Source of the DNA: JBBQUN01 sp963698395
GTDB taxonomy: Bacteria > Actinomycetota > Acidimicrobiia > Acidimicrobiales > SZUA-35
Assembly (NCBI GenBank): GCA_963698395.1
Contig: CAVOQQ010000008.1
Location: 868,001-932,000, forward strand
DNA: 64,000 bases
Reading direction: 5' to 3'
Below are positions 45,679 to 58,124 of the stretch, piece by piece. The translations under genes and the position numbers were made by a program. Within the stretch, counting starts at the first letter, position 1, and each line of letters opens with the position of its first letter. The notes below the pieces were generated by a model that was not told the DNA's origin, did no database searches, and saw only the letters and a program-made list of their open reading frames with translations.

Positions 45679-47064
45679 ATGATCCATCTGTTCGCGCAGG
45701 CATCGCCTGTCGACTTGTTGCGTGCCGATCTCGACAACGTGTGGGTGCTCGTCGCCGCCGTGCTCGTGATCCTCATGCAAGCCGGCTTCGCCCTCGTGGA
45801 AGCGGGCATGACCCGGGCCAAGAGCGTGGCCAACATCTTCATGAAGAACCTGATGGACTTCTGCGTCGGTGCCATCGCCTTTCTCGCACTCGGCTACGCC
45901 ATTGCGTTCGGCGGATCGATGGACGGCATCGGGAAGTTCATCGGCGCCAAGGGCTTCTTCCTCGGAGACGGAGCGGCGACCTACGGCACGTTGACGGTCC
46001 CCGTGTTCTTCATGTTCCAGGTGGCCTTTGCGGCAACGGCCGCCACGATCGTGTCGGGGGCGATGGCCGAGCGCACCAAGTTCCGTGCGTATCTCATCTA
46101 CAGCTTCGTGATCAGCCTGGTGATCTATCCGATCGTCGTGCGCTGGCAGTGGGGCGGTGGCTGGTTGGCCCAGGGCGTCGGCCTGCCCACCGGCTATCAC
46201 GACTTTGCCGGTTCGAGCATCGTGCACATGGTCGGCGGCGTCGCTGCCTTCTGGGGCGCACGGGCGCTGGGGCCACGCATCGGCAAGTACGACGCCAACG
46301 GACGGGTTCGGGCCATTCCGGGCCACAGCATTCCCTACGCCATTCTCGGCTGCTTCGTGCTGCTGGTCGGCTGGTACGGCTTCAATCCTGGGTCGGAGTT
46401 GGCGGCCGACTCGGCGATCGGTGGTATCGCGGTGACGACCACCGCCGCCGGTGCCATGGGTGCCATCACGGCCATGATCACGATCTGGCTCAAGAGCGGC
46501 AAGCCCGACGTCGGCATGACCGGCAACGGCCTGCTCGCCGGTCTGGTCGGCGTGACCGCCGGTTGTGCTGCGGTGACGCCGCAGGGCGCCATGATCATCG
46601 GCGGGCTCTGCGGTGTGATCGTGGTGTTCGCCATCAGCTTCTTCGACGAGGTGGTCAGGGTCGACGACCCGGTCGGCGCCATCAGTGTGCACGGCGTCTG
46701 TGGGGCCTTCGGGACGATCAGCGTCGGTCTGTTCGCTCGGGAGAACGTCGACGGCGTCTGGAAGCAGGGCCTGTTCTACGGCGGTGGAACCGATCAGTTG
46801 GTCGCCCAGGTGCTCGGTGTCGTTGCCATTGCCGCTTGGGTGTCGGTCGCCGCCTTCGTGCTGTTCGCCGCGCTCAAGGCCTTTGGTGGGCTGCGGGTGC
46901 CGGCCGAGGAGGAGATCGCCGGGCTCGACGTCGTCGAGCACGGATCGTCCGGCTACGGCGAGGGCTTCGGATCCTTCGCTGGCACGACGCCCTACGTCGA
47001 GCTCGATCACGCTCCTGCCGATCGAATCGAGGCATCGTCACGGTCGGAGAAACAGCCGGTGTAG
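45679..47064 (+). CDS. amt: Ammonium transporter (Amt family)
   Basis: 461 residues, about eleven hydrophobic segments. The Amt signature GSSIVHMVGGVAAFWGA, the twin pore histidines (VHMVGG and SVHGVCGAFGT) and the early FMLMQAGF-like LVILMQAGFALVEAG are present. A polar C-terminal tail of about 50 residues may meet a PII protein. AGGAG lies 9 bases before the ATG. It imports ammonium at low concentration. The serine dehydratase gene follows after 10 bases, so they may be co-transcribed. Confidence 0.93.
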   Translation: MIHLFAQASPVDLLRADLDNVWVLVAAVLVILMQAGFALVEAGMTRAKSVANIFMKNLMDFCVGAIAFLALGYAIAFGGSMDGIGKFIGAKGFFLGDGAATYGTLTVPVFFMFQVAFAATAATIVSGAMAERTKFRAYLIYSFVISLVIYPIVVRWQWGGGWLAQGVGLPTGYHDFAGSSIVHMVGGVAAFWGARALGPRIGKYDANGRVRAIPGHSIPYAILGCFVLLVGWYGFNPGSELAADSAIGGIAVTTTAAGAMGAITAMITIWLKSGKPDVGMTGNGLLAGLVGVTAGCAAVTPQGAMIIGGLCGVIVVFAISFFDEVVRVDDPVGAISVHGVCGAFGTISVGLFARENVDGVWKQGLFYGGGTDQLVAQVLGVVAIAAWVSVAAFVLFAALKAFGGLRVPAEEEIAGLDVVEHGSSGYGEGFGSFAGTTPYVELDHAPADRIEASSRSEKQPV

Positions 47065-47074
47065 CGTTCGCTCC

Positions 47075-48478
<1,404 letters not shown>

Positions 48479-48652
48479 CGATTCGGCCTCTCGGACGCCC
48501 GCGGTCCGATAGCAGGCAAAACCTGGTTGAATCGTTGGCTTGCGAAACACCGACCACGTTCCGTACCGAACCGAGCTCGCCGGGCATGGGTCGTTCGACC
48601 CGAATCGGTCAAGAACCCTGCCTCCGGCGTTCGATACTTCGGTGACGCAGGG

Positions 48653-48715
48653 CAGTGGGTTTCGAGCAAGCAGTGGGTTTCGAGCAAGCAGTGGGTTTCG
48701 AGCAAGCAGTGGGTT
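48653..48715. repeat. 3.5 x 18-bp repeat just before a ribosome site
   Basis: Perfect units at 48653-48670, 48671-48688 and 48689-48706, then nine bases of a fourth; unit CAGTGGGTTTCGAGCAAG. The partial fourth copy runs straight into GGAG (48716-48719), the ribosome site of the secreted protein gene, so the repeat is its 5' leader or promoter region. In one frame it would read QWVSSK repeats in an N-terminal extension, which is less likely. Confidence 0.88.
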
Positions 48716-48727
48716 GGAGCAATCGAC

Positions 48728-49927
48728 GTGACTGAACCAGGCGAACGAACACCCACCGGACGTCGACGGCGCCGGCTCCGTCGAACCATCGGACTCGGTC
48801 TTGCCGCCCTCGGCATGGCCACCTCCGCCGTCATCGCGACGCCACCCGAGCCGGTCGCTGCAGCCAGTCCTGCGGTCACCTCGGTGCTGTGCGGACAGCC
48901 GGGCGCCGACATCGTTCGCCTCTACCGGGCCTACTTCGGACGCCAGCCCGATCAGGCAGGACTGCAGTACTGGAGCGACCAGTACCTCATGTCCGACATG
49001 AAGAACGTGGCCTACTGGATGGCGCAGTCGACCGAATACCAGCAGGCGTGGACCGGGACCACCGACGAGGACTACGTCCGTCGGCTCCTCTATCGCAATC
49101 TGCTCCAGCGTGAGCCCGAGGCCGGCGGCCTCTCCTTCTGGGTGAGCGATCTCGCCAAGGCCGGACGGGTCGATCAGGTCCGTTACTGGGTCCAGCAGCC
49201 CGAACTCGTGGCCATGCATCCGGTGGTCGAGCCGGCCGTGTGCAGCCAGAGGGGCGTGACCTTCCGTGACATTCCCGGTGGGCGAGCAGCCGATGTCAAC
49301 TATCTCGTCGCCGACCTCCAGACGAGCAGCCGGCGCTGCTCGGTGGCCTCGATCAACGCCAACTGGCTGACACTCAACAACTCGCAGCCGATCGGGATCG
49401 GTGTGATCGACGGCAAGCAGGTTCCCGGCGGCGTCGACCGCCAGGATCGCGGCGTGATCGGCGAGCGCTATCGGCCGAACGGGCCGATCGCCGAGTTCAC
49501 CTACGAATGGGATGACTCCCACCTCAATGCCAACCTCGCTTCGAAGGGCAGCTTCGTCCTCGAAGTCGAGCGAGACTGGCAGCTCAGCGGCGGCACGGAC
49601 CCGACCGGCTACCGGTGGGCCGCCAGTGGCATCGTGATGGCCATCAAGGGGCAGATCTCGGTGACCGACGCCGTGATCAACGCCAACGCCTACACGATGC
49701 TCACCCAGCGACACTCGTTCGTCGCCTTCAAGGCACCGTCGACGGTCACCTTCGGTTCCACCACCTCGATGACCGCACCGCAGATGCGAGATTGGCTCCT
49801 CGGCCAGGGCTACACCGACATCGTGAAGATGGACGGTGGCGCATCAGTCGAGTTCAACGAAGGAGGCCGGGTCACCGTCGCCGGAACCAGCCGGAACATC
49901 CCGGTCTGGCTCGGCGTCGGCTGCTGA
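48728..49927 (+). CDS. Secreted DUF4214 plus phosphodiester glycosidase protein
   Basis: 399 residues from GTG 48728, with GGAG 8 bases upstream. Arg-rich N-region, a hydrophobic segment at 21-37 and an Ala-rich cleavage area give a signal peptide. Residues about 58-145 are a DUF4214 domain (VRLYRAYFGRQPDQAGLQYW and the second copy LLYRNLLQREPEAGGLSFW). Residues about 165-399 fit the NAGPA-type phosphodiester glycosidase domain (SINANWL, TMLTQRHSFVAFKAP, DIVKMDGGASVEF). Probably acts on cell-wall or exported glycans. A start at 48527 would make the 18-bp repeat coding. Confidence 0.75.
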   Translation: MTEPGERTPTGRRRRRLRRTIGLGLAALGMATSAVIATPPEPVAAASPAVTSVLCGQPGADIVRLYRAYFGRQPDQAGLQYWSDQYLMSDMKNVAYWMAQSTEYQQAWTGTTDEDYVRRLLYRNLLQREPEAGGLSFWVSDLAKAGRVDQVRYWVQQPELVAMHPVVEPAVCSQRGVTFRDIPGGRAADVNYLVADLQTSSRRCSVASINANWLTLNNSQPIGIGVIDGKQVPGGVDRQDRGVIGERYRPNGPIAEFTYEWDDSHLNANLASKGSFVLEVERDWQLSGGTDPTGYRWAASGIVMAIKGQISVTDAVINANAYTMLTQRHSFVAFKAPSTVTFGSTTSMTAPQMRDWLLGQGYTDIVKMDGGASVEFNEGGRVTVAGTSRNIPVWLGVGC

Positions 49928-49940
49928 TCGGCCCGCTGCC

Positions 49941-50513
49941 CTATCGACCCATCGCGTAGAATTCGTCGTTGGGGCGCATGGCGGTGACGTTGGCCATGCG
50001 GTTCGAGAGGGCGAAGAATGCCGTGATGGCGGCGATGTCCCAGACGTCGTCGGTGGTGAACCCGTGGCTCTCGAGAACGGCGAAGTCGTCGGGGCCGACC
50101 GAACCCTGGTCGAGGCTCACCTGCATGGCGAAATCGAGCATGGCCTGCTGCCGCTCGGTGATGTCGGCCTTCAGGTAGTTCACGGCCACCTGATCGGCGA
50201 TGAGCGGGTTCTTCGCTCGGATCCGCAGGATCGCGCCGTGCGCGACCACACAGTATTGGCAGCTGTTCGCCGCCGAGGTGGCCACCACGATCATCTCGCG
50301 CTCGGCCTTGGTGAGACCCGAATCGCGCTCCATGAGGGCGTCGTGGTAGGCGAAGAAGGCCCGGAACTCGTCGGGCCGATTGGCCAGGGCAAGGAACACG
50401 TTGGGGATGAACCCCGACTTGGCCTGGACGGCCTCGATCCGCTCGCGGATGTCGTCGGGCATGTCTTCGAGCGTGGGAACGGGAAAGCGGCTCACGGAGT
50501 GATCGGTGGTCAT
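49941..50513 (-). CDS. Peroxidase-related AhpD-like (carboxymuconolactone decarboxylase family) protein
   Basis: 190 residues. AhpD-type redox motif CxxC-x3-H: Cys85, Cys88 and His92 in SCQYCVVAH. The N-terminal DIRERIEAVQAKSGFIPNVF and FRAFFAYHDALM helices are those of the peroxidase-related CMD family. Such proteins reduce peroxides with a thiol partner or act as small oxidoreductases. Last gene of a minus-strand run starting at panB; start ATG at 50513, 38 bases after the quinone-oxidoreductase-like gene. Confidence 0.83.
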   Translation of the reverse strand: MTTDHSVSRFPVPTLEDMPDDIRERIEAVQAKSGFIPNVFLALANRPDEFRAFFAYHDALMERDSGLTKAEREMIVVATSAANSCQYCVVAHGAILRIRAKNPLIADQVAVNYLKADITERQQAMLDFAMQVSLDQGSVGPDDFAVLESHGFTTDDVWDIAAITAFFALSNRMANVTAMRPNDEFYAMGR

Positions 50514-50551
50514 GGGAGAGTCCTGAGTTGTCGAGAGAGGGTTGGGGTGGG

Positions 50552-51529
50552 TCAGCGGTTCACGTCGACGAGCACCCGGCCGCGGGTCTTGCCGGCGAGT
50601 TGGTCGGTGGCGGTGGGAATGACGTCGGCCAGGCCGATCTCGACCGCCATGATCTCGAGCAGATCGGTGTCGAGGTCGGTGACGAGACGCTGCCATGCCT
50701 CGAGCCGCCGGGGCTTGGGACAGTGCACGCTGTCGATTCCGGCGAGGGTGACCCCGCGCAGGATGAAGGGGAGCACCGTGCCGGGAAAGTCGGGTCCCTG
50801 GGCGAGGCCGCAGGCGGCGACGGTGCCGCCGTACTTGGTGGTGGCACAGGCGTTGACGAGTGTGTGGCTGCCGACTGCGTCGACCACGCCGGCCCAGCGC
50901 TCACGGCCGAGCGGGCGGCCGGGCTCGGAGAGCTCGTTGCGGTCGATGGTGCTCGTTGCGCCGAGCGAGGTCAGGTAGTCGGCTTCTTCGAGCCGGCCGG
51001 TGGAGGCGACGACGTCGAACCCGAGCGTGGCCAGGATGGCGATGGCCACGCTGCCGACGCCGCCGGCTGCGCCGGTGACGAGGATCTCGCCCTGGTCGGG
51101 GGTGACACCGTGGTCTTCGAGAGCCATGACACACAGCATCGCGGTGTAGCCGGCGGTGCCGATGATCATGGCTTGGCGAGTGGTGAAACCGTCGGGAAGC
51201 GGCACGAGCCAGTCGCCCGAGAGCCGAGCCCGCTCGGCGTAGGCGCCCCAGTGCGTTTCACCGACGCCCCAGCCGTTCAGAATCACCTTGTCGCCAACGG
51301 CGAACTCGGCGTGATCACTGGCTTCGACGGCGCCGGCGAGGTCGACACCGGGCACCATCGGAAAGCTGCGAACCACGGGCGAGGCACCGGTGATGGCCAG
51401 GCTGTCCTTGTAGTTCATCGTCGAGTACTCGACGGCGACCGTGACGTCACCCTCGGGAAGGTCGGCCTCGTCGACCTCGGTGAGATCGGCTCGGTAGTCG
51501 TCGTCTTTGGTGATCACGATGGCACGCAT
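50552..51529 (-). CDS. acuI: Acrylyl-CoA reductase-like zinc-independent MDR oxidoreductase
   Basis: 325 residues. YhdH/AcuI group of medium-chain reductases: MRAIVITKDD, STMNYKDSLAITG, GVDLAGAV, NGWGVGETHWGAYAERA, and the NADPH motif VTGAAGGVGSVA. These features match AcuI, which reduces acrylyl-CoA to propionyl-CoA in DMSP and 3-hydroxypropionate metabolism; other members act on quinones. No DMSP lyase is nearby, so the in vivo substrate is open. Gap of 9 bases to tesB. Confidence 0.8.
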   Translation of the reverse strand: MRAIVITKDDDYRADLTEVDEADLPEGDVTVAVEYSTMNYKDSLAITGASPVVRSFPMVPGVDLAGAVEASDHAEFAVGDKVILNGWGVGETHWGAYAERARLSGDWLVPLPDGFTTRQAMIIGTAGYTAMLCVMALEDHGVTPDQGEILVTGAAGGVGSVAIAILATLGFDVVASTGRLEEADYLTSLGATSTIDRNELSEPGRPLGRERWAGVVDAVGSHTLVNACATTKYGGTVAACGLAQGPDFPGTVLPFILRGVTLAGIDSVHCPKPRRLEAWQRLVTDLDTDLLEIMAVEIGLADVIPTATDQLAGKTRGRVLVDVNR

Positions 51530-51538
51530 GGTGCGACC

Positions 51539-52354
51539 CTACCGCGGCTTGGTTCGCTCACGAAGCAGGACTTCCTGAGCAACGGTGGCCACATGGGTGC
51601 CATCGGCGGCGAACAGGTTGCCGACGGTCATTCCGCGAGCCCCCGTGAGCCCATGGCAGTCCCAGTGGTACAGGTGCCACTGGTCGGCCCGCAGAGGGCG
51701 GTGAAACCACATGGCGTGATCGAGGCTGGCCCCCATGAACGGGTCTTCGCCTTCCTCGGCCACCAGCTGAGCCGGATGGATACTGCGGACCGCACCGAAC
51801 TGGATGGCGTCGGAGCTGAGTGCCAACCCGCACTCGTGGAGTCGCGGATCGTCGACGAGGGGATCGGTGAGACGAACCCAGCCCATCGACGCCCCCGCTC
51901 CCGGATAGCTCGCCAGCGGACGTCGTTCCATGATCCAGGGCCAGTCGTCGGCCTTGGGGCGGACGTCTTCGGGGTCGGGGGCGAGTGGCATCCGCGCCGT
52001 TTGGATCTCGGGAGCGTCTTCGACCACGTGGAACGATGCCGACAGGTGCAGGATCGCCCCGCCGGATTGGCGGGCGACGACGGCGCGGGTGCAGAAGCTG
52101 CTTCCATTGCGCAGCCGATCGACCTCGAACCGGACCGGCTCGTCGATCACGCCACCGCGGATGAAGTAGGCATGCAGCGAGTGCACCGAGAAGTCGGTCT
52201 CGACGGTTTGGTAGGCGGCCAAGAGCGCTTGCGCGACGACCTGTCCGCCGTAGATCCGACCCCATGTGTACTCGGCGCTGAGTCCGATCCAGGTGTCGGG
52301 CCCGTGCCGTTCGAGCGCCATGAGTTCGGCAAACGTGGTTGGCGAGCTGGTCAT
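51539..52354 (-). CDS. tesB: Acyl-CoA thioesterase II
   Basis: 271 residues, double hotdog fold: RIYGGQVVAQALLAA, HSLHAYFIRGG, and in the second half GASLDHAMWFHRP with the catalytic Asp. It hydrolyses acyl-CoA to free acid and CoA. Slightly shorter than E. coli TesB (286). It sits between a hypothetical gene and acuI in a short-gap run, so it may clear CoA esters made in the same pathway. Confidence 0.88.
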   Translation of the reverse strand: MTSSPTTFAELMALERHGPDTWIGLSAEYTWGRIYGGQVVAQALLAAYQTVETDFSVHSLHAYFIRGGVIDEPVRFEVDRLRNGSSFCTRAVVARQSGGAILHLSASFHVVEDAPEIQTARMPLAPDPEDVRPKADDWPWIMERRPLASYPGAGASMGWVRLTDPLVDDPRLHECGLALSSDAIQFGAVRSIHPAQLVAEEGEDPFMGASLDHAMWFHRPLRADQWHLYHWDCHGLTGARGMTVGNLFAADGTHVATVAQEVLLRERTKPR

Positions 52355-52369
52355 GTCGTCCTCTCGGGG

Positions 52370-52768
52370 TCAGAACCCGTCTTGCCATTCGTCTTCGGGC
52401 CCGCCTCGGTATTCCGGCAGCGGTTCGGAATCGTCGCGTGGTGGCGGTGGTGGTGGCGGTGGTGGCGTGGGCGACGGGCCGGCTTGGGGCGGCTGGCCCG
52501 CCCCCGCCGGCGCAACGCCGGGGTGGGGATCACCTTCGTCGTCATAGCCGTAGACCATCGAGACGCCGTCGACGTCGAACGGTCGGCCGAGCGAGACGAC
52601 GGTGAACTCCGACCAGTCGCCCGACTTCTTCAGCACCTTGACCTTGCCATCGCCGGCGAGCGCTGCTTGCAGGGTCTCGACCGAACCCATGACGGCCCAT
52701 TTGCCCTGCTTGGTCTTGCGGAATTGGGGCGCTGGAGCAGCGGGAGTGCCGTCGGCAGAATCGGTCAT
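52370..52768 (-). CDS. Small protein with proline-rich C-terminus
   Basis: 132 residues. The first 80 residues are a compact, Lys-containing domain (RKTKQGKWAVMGSVETLQAA, KVLKKSGDWSEFTVVSLG, VDGVSMVYGYDDE); the pattern repeats in actinobacterial hypothetical proteins as I read it, but I do not know a name. Residues about 100-115 are a run of nine prolines, coded by a GGT/GGC-rich stretch on the plus strand. The end is acidic. Start ATG at 52768, 24 bases after panB. Cytosolic; function unknown. Confidence 0.65.
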   Translation of the reverse strand: MTDSADGTPAAPAPQFRKTKQGKWAVMGSVETLQAALAGDGKVKVLKKSGDWSEFTVVSLGRPFDVDGVSMVYGYDDEGDPHPGVAPAGAGQPPQAGPSPTPPPPPPPPPRDDSEPLPEYRGGPEDEWQDGF

Positions 52769-52792
52769 GTTCGATGAACGCTCCATGGGGAA

Positions 52793-53647
52793 TCAGCTGT
52801 CGGTGTATTCGTGTTCGGGTCCGGGGTAGACGCCGGACTCGACTTCTTCTCGGTAGGTCTTTGCCGCCTCGAGCAGGACCTGCCCGATCTGGGCGTACTG
52901 CTTGACGAACTTCGGGATGCGCCCCGTGGTGAAGCCGGCCCAGTCGGTCCAGACCATGAGCTGGCCGTCACAATCGGGGCCGGCGCCGACGCTGATGGTC
53001 GGGATCGTCAGCTCGGCGGTGACCTGAGCGGCGACCGACGACGGCACCATCTCGAGAACGACGGCGAAGGCACCGGCATCTTCGACTGCGTGGGCATCGG
53101 CGAGCAGTGCCTGGGCGGAGTCGCCACGACCCTGGATCAGATGCCCACCGAGACCGTGTTCGCTCTGGGGGGTGAAGCCGATGTGCGCCATGACGGGGAT
53201 CCCGGCCCGAACGATCCGCTTGATCTGTTTGGCGCTTCGCTGCCCGCCCTCGAGTTTGACGGCGTGCGCTCCGGTCTCCTTCATGAATCGGATGGCGGAG
53301 TGCAGGGCCTCTTCCGGACCGTTCTCGTAGGATCCGAACGGGAGGTCGGCGACGACGAGCGCCCGACTGACCGCACGGACGACGCCGGCGCAGAGTGGGA
53401 TCAGCTCGTCGATGGTCACGGGGATCGTGGTGTCGTAGCCGAACACGGTGTTGGCGGCGGAGTCGCCGACGAGGAGGAAGTCGATGCCGGCCTCGTCGAA
53501 GATCTGGGCCGACATGAAGTCGTAGCTCGTCAACCCCGTGATCTTGATGCCCTGTTCCTTGGCTCGCTGGAAGTGTCGGGTGCGAACCCGCTTCAAGCCG
53601 GCGCTGGCATCAGGGGTGGAACCATAGGGTCGTTCTTCTCCGGTCAC
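52793..53647 (-). CDS. panB: 3-methyl-2-oxobutanoate hydroxymethyltransferase
   Basis: 284 residues. PanB motifs: KITGLTSYDFMSAQIFDEAG, FLLVGDSAANTVFGYDTTIPVT, VADLPFGSYE, and GGQRSAKQIKRIVRAGIPVMAHIGFTPQ. It makes ketopantoate from 2-ketoisovalerate with methylenetetrahydrofolate, first step to pantothenate and CoA. An N-terminal extension of about 20 residues precedes the core. panC and panD are not beside it. First gene of the minus-strand run toward 49.9 kb. Confidence 0.93.
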   Translation of the reverse strand: MTGEERPYGSTPDASAGLKRVRTRHFQRAKEQGIKITGLTSYDFMSAQIFDEAGIDFLLVGDSAANTVFGYDTTIPVTIDELIPLCAGVVRAVSRALVVADLPFGSYENGPEEALHSAIRFMKETGAHAVKLEGGQRSAKQIKRIVRAGIPVMAHIGFTPQSEHGLGGHLIQGRGDSAQALLADAHAVEDAGAFAVVLEMVPSSVAAQVTAELTIPTISVGAGPDCDGQLMVWTDWAGFTTGRIPKFVKQYAQIGQVLLEAAKTYREEVESGVYPGPEHEYTDS

Positions 53648-53845
53648 GTCGACACCGTAGCGACCACACGTCGAGACCGCAGGTTGACCACCAGTCCGGT
53701 CAAGAAAGACGAAAGGTCATCGACGGATCAACTCGGCCGATGATGGGGGCAACGGTCACATGGCTGCGAGTCGTGCAACAATCGTGCGGCGAAACGGATT
53801 GGCGGGCGGGTGCGAGCCGGCGCCGACGACGGAGAGGATGCTCGT

Positions 53846-54364
53846 ATGTGGGTTGCGCTGATGGTGATGCTGGGTCTCGGCTATGCGGTGCTGCGCATCG
53901 TGCCGCCGGCGACGACCAACCAGCGAAGAATGGCCGAGGAGGCGTTCTGGAACAGCACGACCTGGCTCGAGCGAGTTCGCCTCGGAGCCCTCGCGAAACG
54001 TCTTCCGGGCGAAGCGGTCTCGCTCGCCTCGCTCGAATTGCGCCGGCTGGTGTCGGCGAGTCGATCCGAGTTCATCCGTCCGAAGCGAGTGCGGGTGACG
54101 TCCCAGGGGCCTCGCGATCTCTGCCTGATCGACCTTCCTGATGGCTCCACGCTCCGGCTCACGGTGTTCGACTCTCGGAACGCCAACCGCTTCGCTTCGA
54201 TCTGGTCGCCGGACGCCGACCTGGGACTGCGGCTGCGTTTCGTCGAGGGTCTGGGTTGGCAGTGCTCGCTGCGGACCGATGTCGGACTACGGGGGGCCGT
54301 GGTGGCTTCGGTGTACGGCTGGCTGGCCGAGATCGACCGAAGCCACCAAGGGGCTACCCGCTGA
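53846..54364 (+). CDS. Hypothetical membrane-anchored protein
   Basis: 172 residues. One N-terminal hydrophobic segment (WVALMVMLGLGYAVLRIV) acts as anchor or signal; the remainder is soluble, basic at first (RVRLGALAKRLPG, SRSEFIRPKRVRV) and then beta-like. No known domain recognised. ATG 53846 taken because GGAGAGG lies 8 bases upstream; the ATG at 53810 lacks this. It faces panB across 198 bases and converges on the isocitrate dehydrogenase gene with a 3-base gap. Confidence 0.55.
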   Translation: MWVALMVMLGLGYAVLRIVPPATTNQRRMAEEAFWNSTTWLERVRLGALAKRLPGEAVSLASLELRRLVSASRSEFIRPKRVRVTSQGPRDLCLIDLPDGSTLRLTVFDSRNANRFASIWSPDADLGLRLRFVEGLGWQCSLRTDVGLRGAVVASVYGWLAEIDRSHQGATR

Positions 54365-54367
54365 GTC

Positions 54368-56596
<2,229 letters not shown>

Positions 56597-56639
56597 GGGG
56601 GTGAGGCTATCGCTTCGCCACCGTCCGCCGGGAGACCTC

Positions 56640-56684
56640 GGGTCAGGTTGGGTCGAGTCAGGTTCGGTCGAGTCAGGTTCGGTC
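56640..56684. repeat. 3 x 15-bp tandem repeat at the end of the kinase gene
   Basis: Units 56640-56654, 56655-56669 and 56670-56684, consensus GAGTCAGGTTCGGTC with two changes in the first. The TGA of the minus-strand histidine kinase (56673-56675) lies in the third unit, and the other units repeat the same DRT-stop context downstream. Confidence 0.88.
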
Positions 56685-58124
56685 GACCGCACGCCGGAAC
56701 ACGACCGTCACGGTCAGGCCACCGTCGGTGTTGGATCCGAGCGCCACCGTCGCACCGGAGGCATCGGCGAGTCCCTTGACGATCGACAGCCCGAGCCCAC
56801 TGCCCGGTGGTCTTGGCCCAGCCGCCGGTGCCGCACCTCGCCAGAAACGCTCGAAGGCATGCAGTCGATCGCCGGGATCGAGGCCAGGCCCATCGTCGAC
56901 CACCTGGAGGCTCACCGACGAGGGGTCGGCAGCGATGACCACCGAGACCCGCGCCGGATCGACCGCTGCTGGATCGACCGCTGCTGGATCGACCGCTGCT
57001 GGATCGACCGGCGGCCGGCCCGAATCGATTGCCGCAATGGCGTTGTCGATCAGGTTGTCGAGCATCTGCTCGATGGCACCGGGAACGGCGACGGCCGTGG
57101 TGTGCTCCCCGCAGTGGGTGGCCAGGCTCAGCACCACGTTCGACTGCTCGGCAAGCGCCGTCCAGGTGCCGACACGCTCGGCGACGATGTCGACGATGGG
57201 TACCGTCATCGGGATCGAGGGACGTTCGGCGGTTGCCAGTTGGAGCAGATCGTTGACCAGGGCGGTGAGACGGTCGGTTTCGTCAATCGTCGCGGCGATC
57301 TCGTCTCCCACGTTCTGGTCGGCGGTGGTGGCTTCGAGATTCTCGAGCCGCAGCCGTAGGGCGGTCAGGGGAGTGCGGAGCTGGTGTGACGCATCGGCGA
57401 CGAAGGAACGTTGCTGGGACAGCAAGCGATCGAGGCGGCGCGCCATCGTCGTCATTGCCTCGTCGAGTCGTTCGATCTCCGGTGGCGCCCCGACAATGGG
57501 CTCGGCGACCGACAGATCGCCACCGGAGAATCGCAGCGCCGTCTCCTGGAGTTGCAGAATCGGTCGGCTGATCGAGCGAGCGGTTGCCCAGCCGACGGCA
57601 ATCACCATGGCGAGCACGAGTGCCGCGATGCCGGCCAAACCCCACCAGAACCGTTGGATCCGTGCGGTGACCTGCTCGGTGTCGAGCGTCAGTCGGATCG
57701 CTCCGTGCACCACACCGCCGGAAGCCACCGGCAGGGCGACGTAGAGCAGTTCGGTGTCGAGGTCGGTCGAGAACCGGGTCCCGGTGGCACGATCACCGGC
57801 GAGCGCAGCCATGAATTCGGGCCTGGTCGAGAAGTCACGACCGGTTTCGTTGCCGGTGTCGACCACGGCAGCGCCCAGGCGGTCGACGACGACCACCCGC
57901 ACGCCGGTCTGGACGGTGTAGCGCTGCGCCGGGCCGGGATCGACTGGTGCCCGAGCCTCCAGGTCGTCTTCGTAGGCGGTGATGAGCACCGTGGCGTCCC
58001 GCTCGGTATCGGCGGTCAAGCGGTCGAGTTCGCCCTGTTGGAAGAACAAGCCGAGCGGTACTTCCAAGACCACGAGGACCAGCGCCGTGATCAGCAGGTA
58101 GCTGGCGAGGAGGCGACGGGTCAC
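56673..58124 (-). CDS. Membrane sensor histidine kinase
   Basis: 483 residues. Helices at 7-27 and 162-181 flank an extracellular sensor of about 130 residues (ERDATVLITAYEDDL to QVTARI). HAMP at 182-235, phosphoacceptor His247 in ASHQLRTPL, N box around 356-366 (DNLIDNAIAAI), G boxes DDGPGL and GSGLGLSIVKGL. Between N box and G1, residues 373-392 are four repeated VDPA(A/R) units from a 15-bp DNA repeat, lengthening the loop of the ATP domain. GTG start overlaps the regulator stop as GTGA. Its own end lies in another repeat. Confidence 0.9.
   Translation of the reverse strand: MTRRLLASYLLITALVLVVLEVPLGLFFQQGELDRLTADTERDATVLITAYEDDLEARAPVDPGPAQRYTVQTGVRVVVVDRLGAAVVDTGNETGRDFSTRPEFMAALAGDRATGTRFSTDLDTELLYVALPVASGGVVHGAIRLTLDTEQVTARIQRFWWGLAGIAALVLAMVIAVGWATARSISRPILQLQETALRFSGGDLSVAEPIVGAPPEIERLDEAMTTMARRLDRLLSQQRSFVADASHQLRTPLTALRLRLENLEATTADQNVGDEIAATIDETDRLTALVNDLLQLATAERPSIPMTVPIVDIVAERVGTWTALAEQSNVVLSLATHCGEHTTAVAVPGAIEQMLDNLIDNAIAAIDSGRPPVDPAAVDPAAVDPAAVDPARVSVVIAADPSSVSLQVVDDGPGLDPGDRLHAFERFWRGAAPAAGPRPPGSGLGLSIVKGLADASGATVALGSNTDGGLTVTVVFRRAVDRT
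56956..57010. repeat. 3.7 x 15-bp in-frame repeat in the kinase ATPase domain
   Basis: Perfect units 56956-56970, 56971-56985 and 56986-57000, then ten more bases; unit GGATCGACCGCTGCT. On the minus strand it encodes VDPAA repeats between the N box and the G1 box of the histidine kinase. Confidence 0.9.

Noticed and set aside
48527..48727. N-terminal extension of the DUF4214 protein with QWVSSK repeats
   Set aside because: A good ribosome site and GTG at 48728 directly precede a normal signal peptide; the extension would bury the signal about 67 residues inside.
52440..52470. GGT/GGC microsatellite as a regulatory repeat
   Set aside because: It simply encodes a polyproline run in the small protein on the minus strand.
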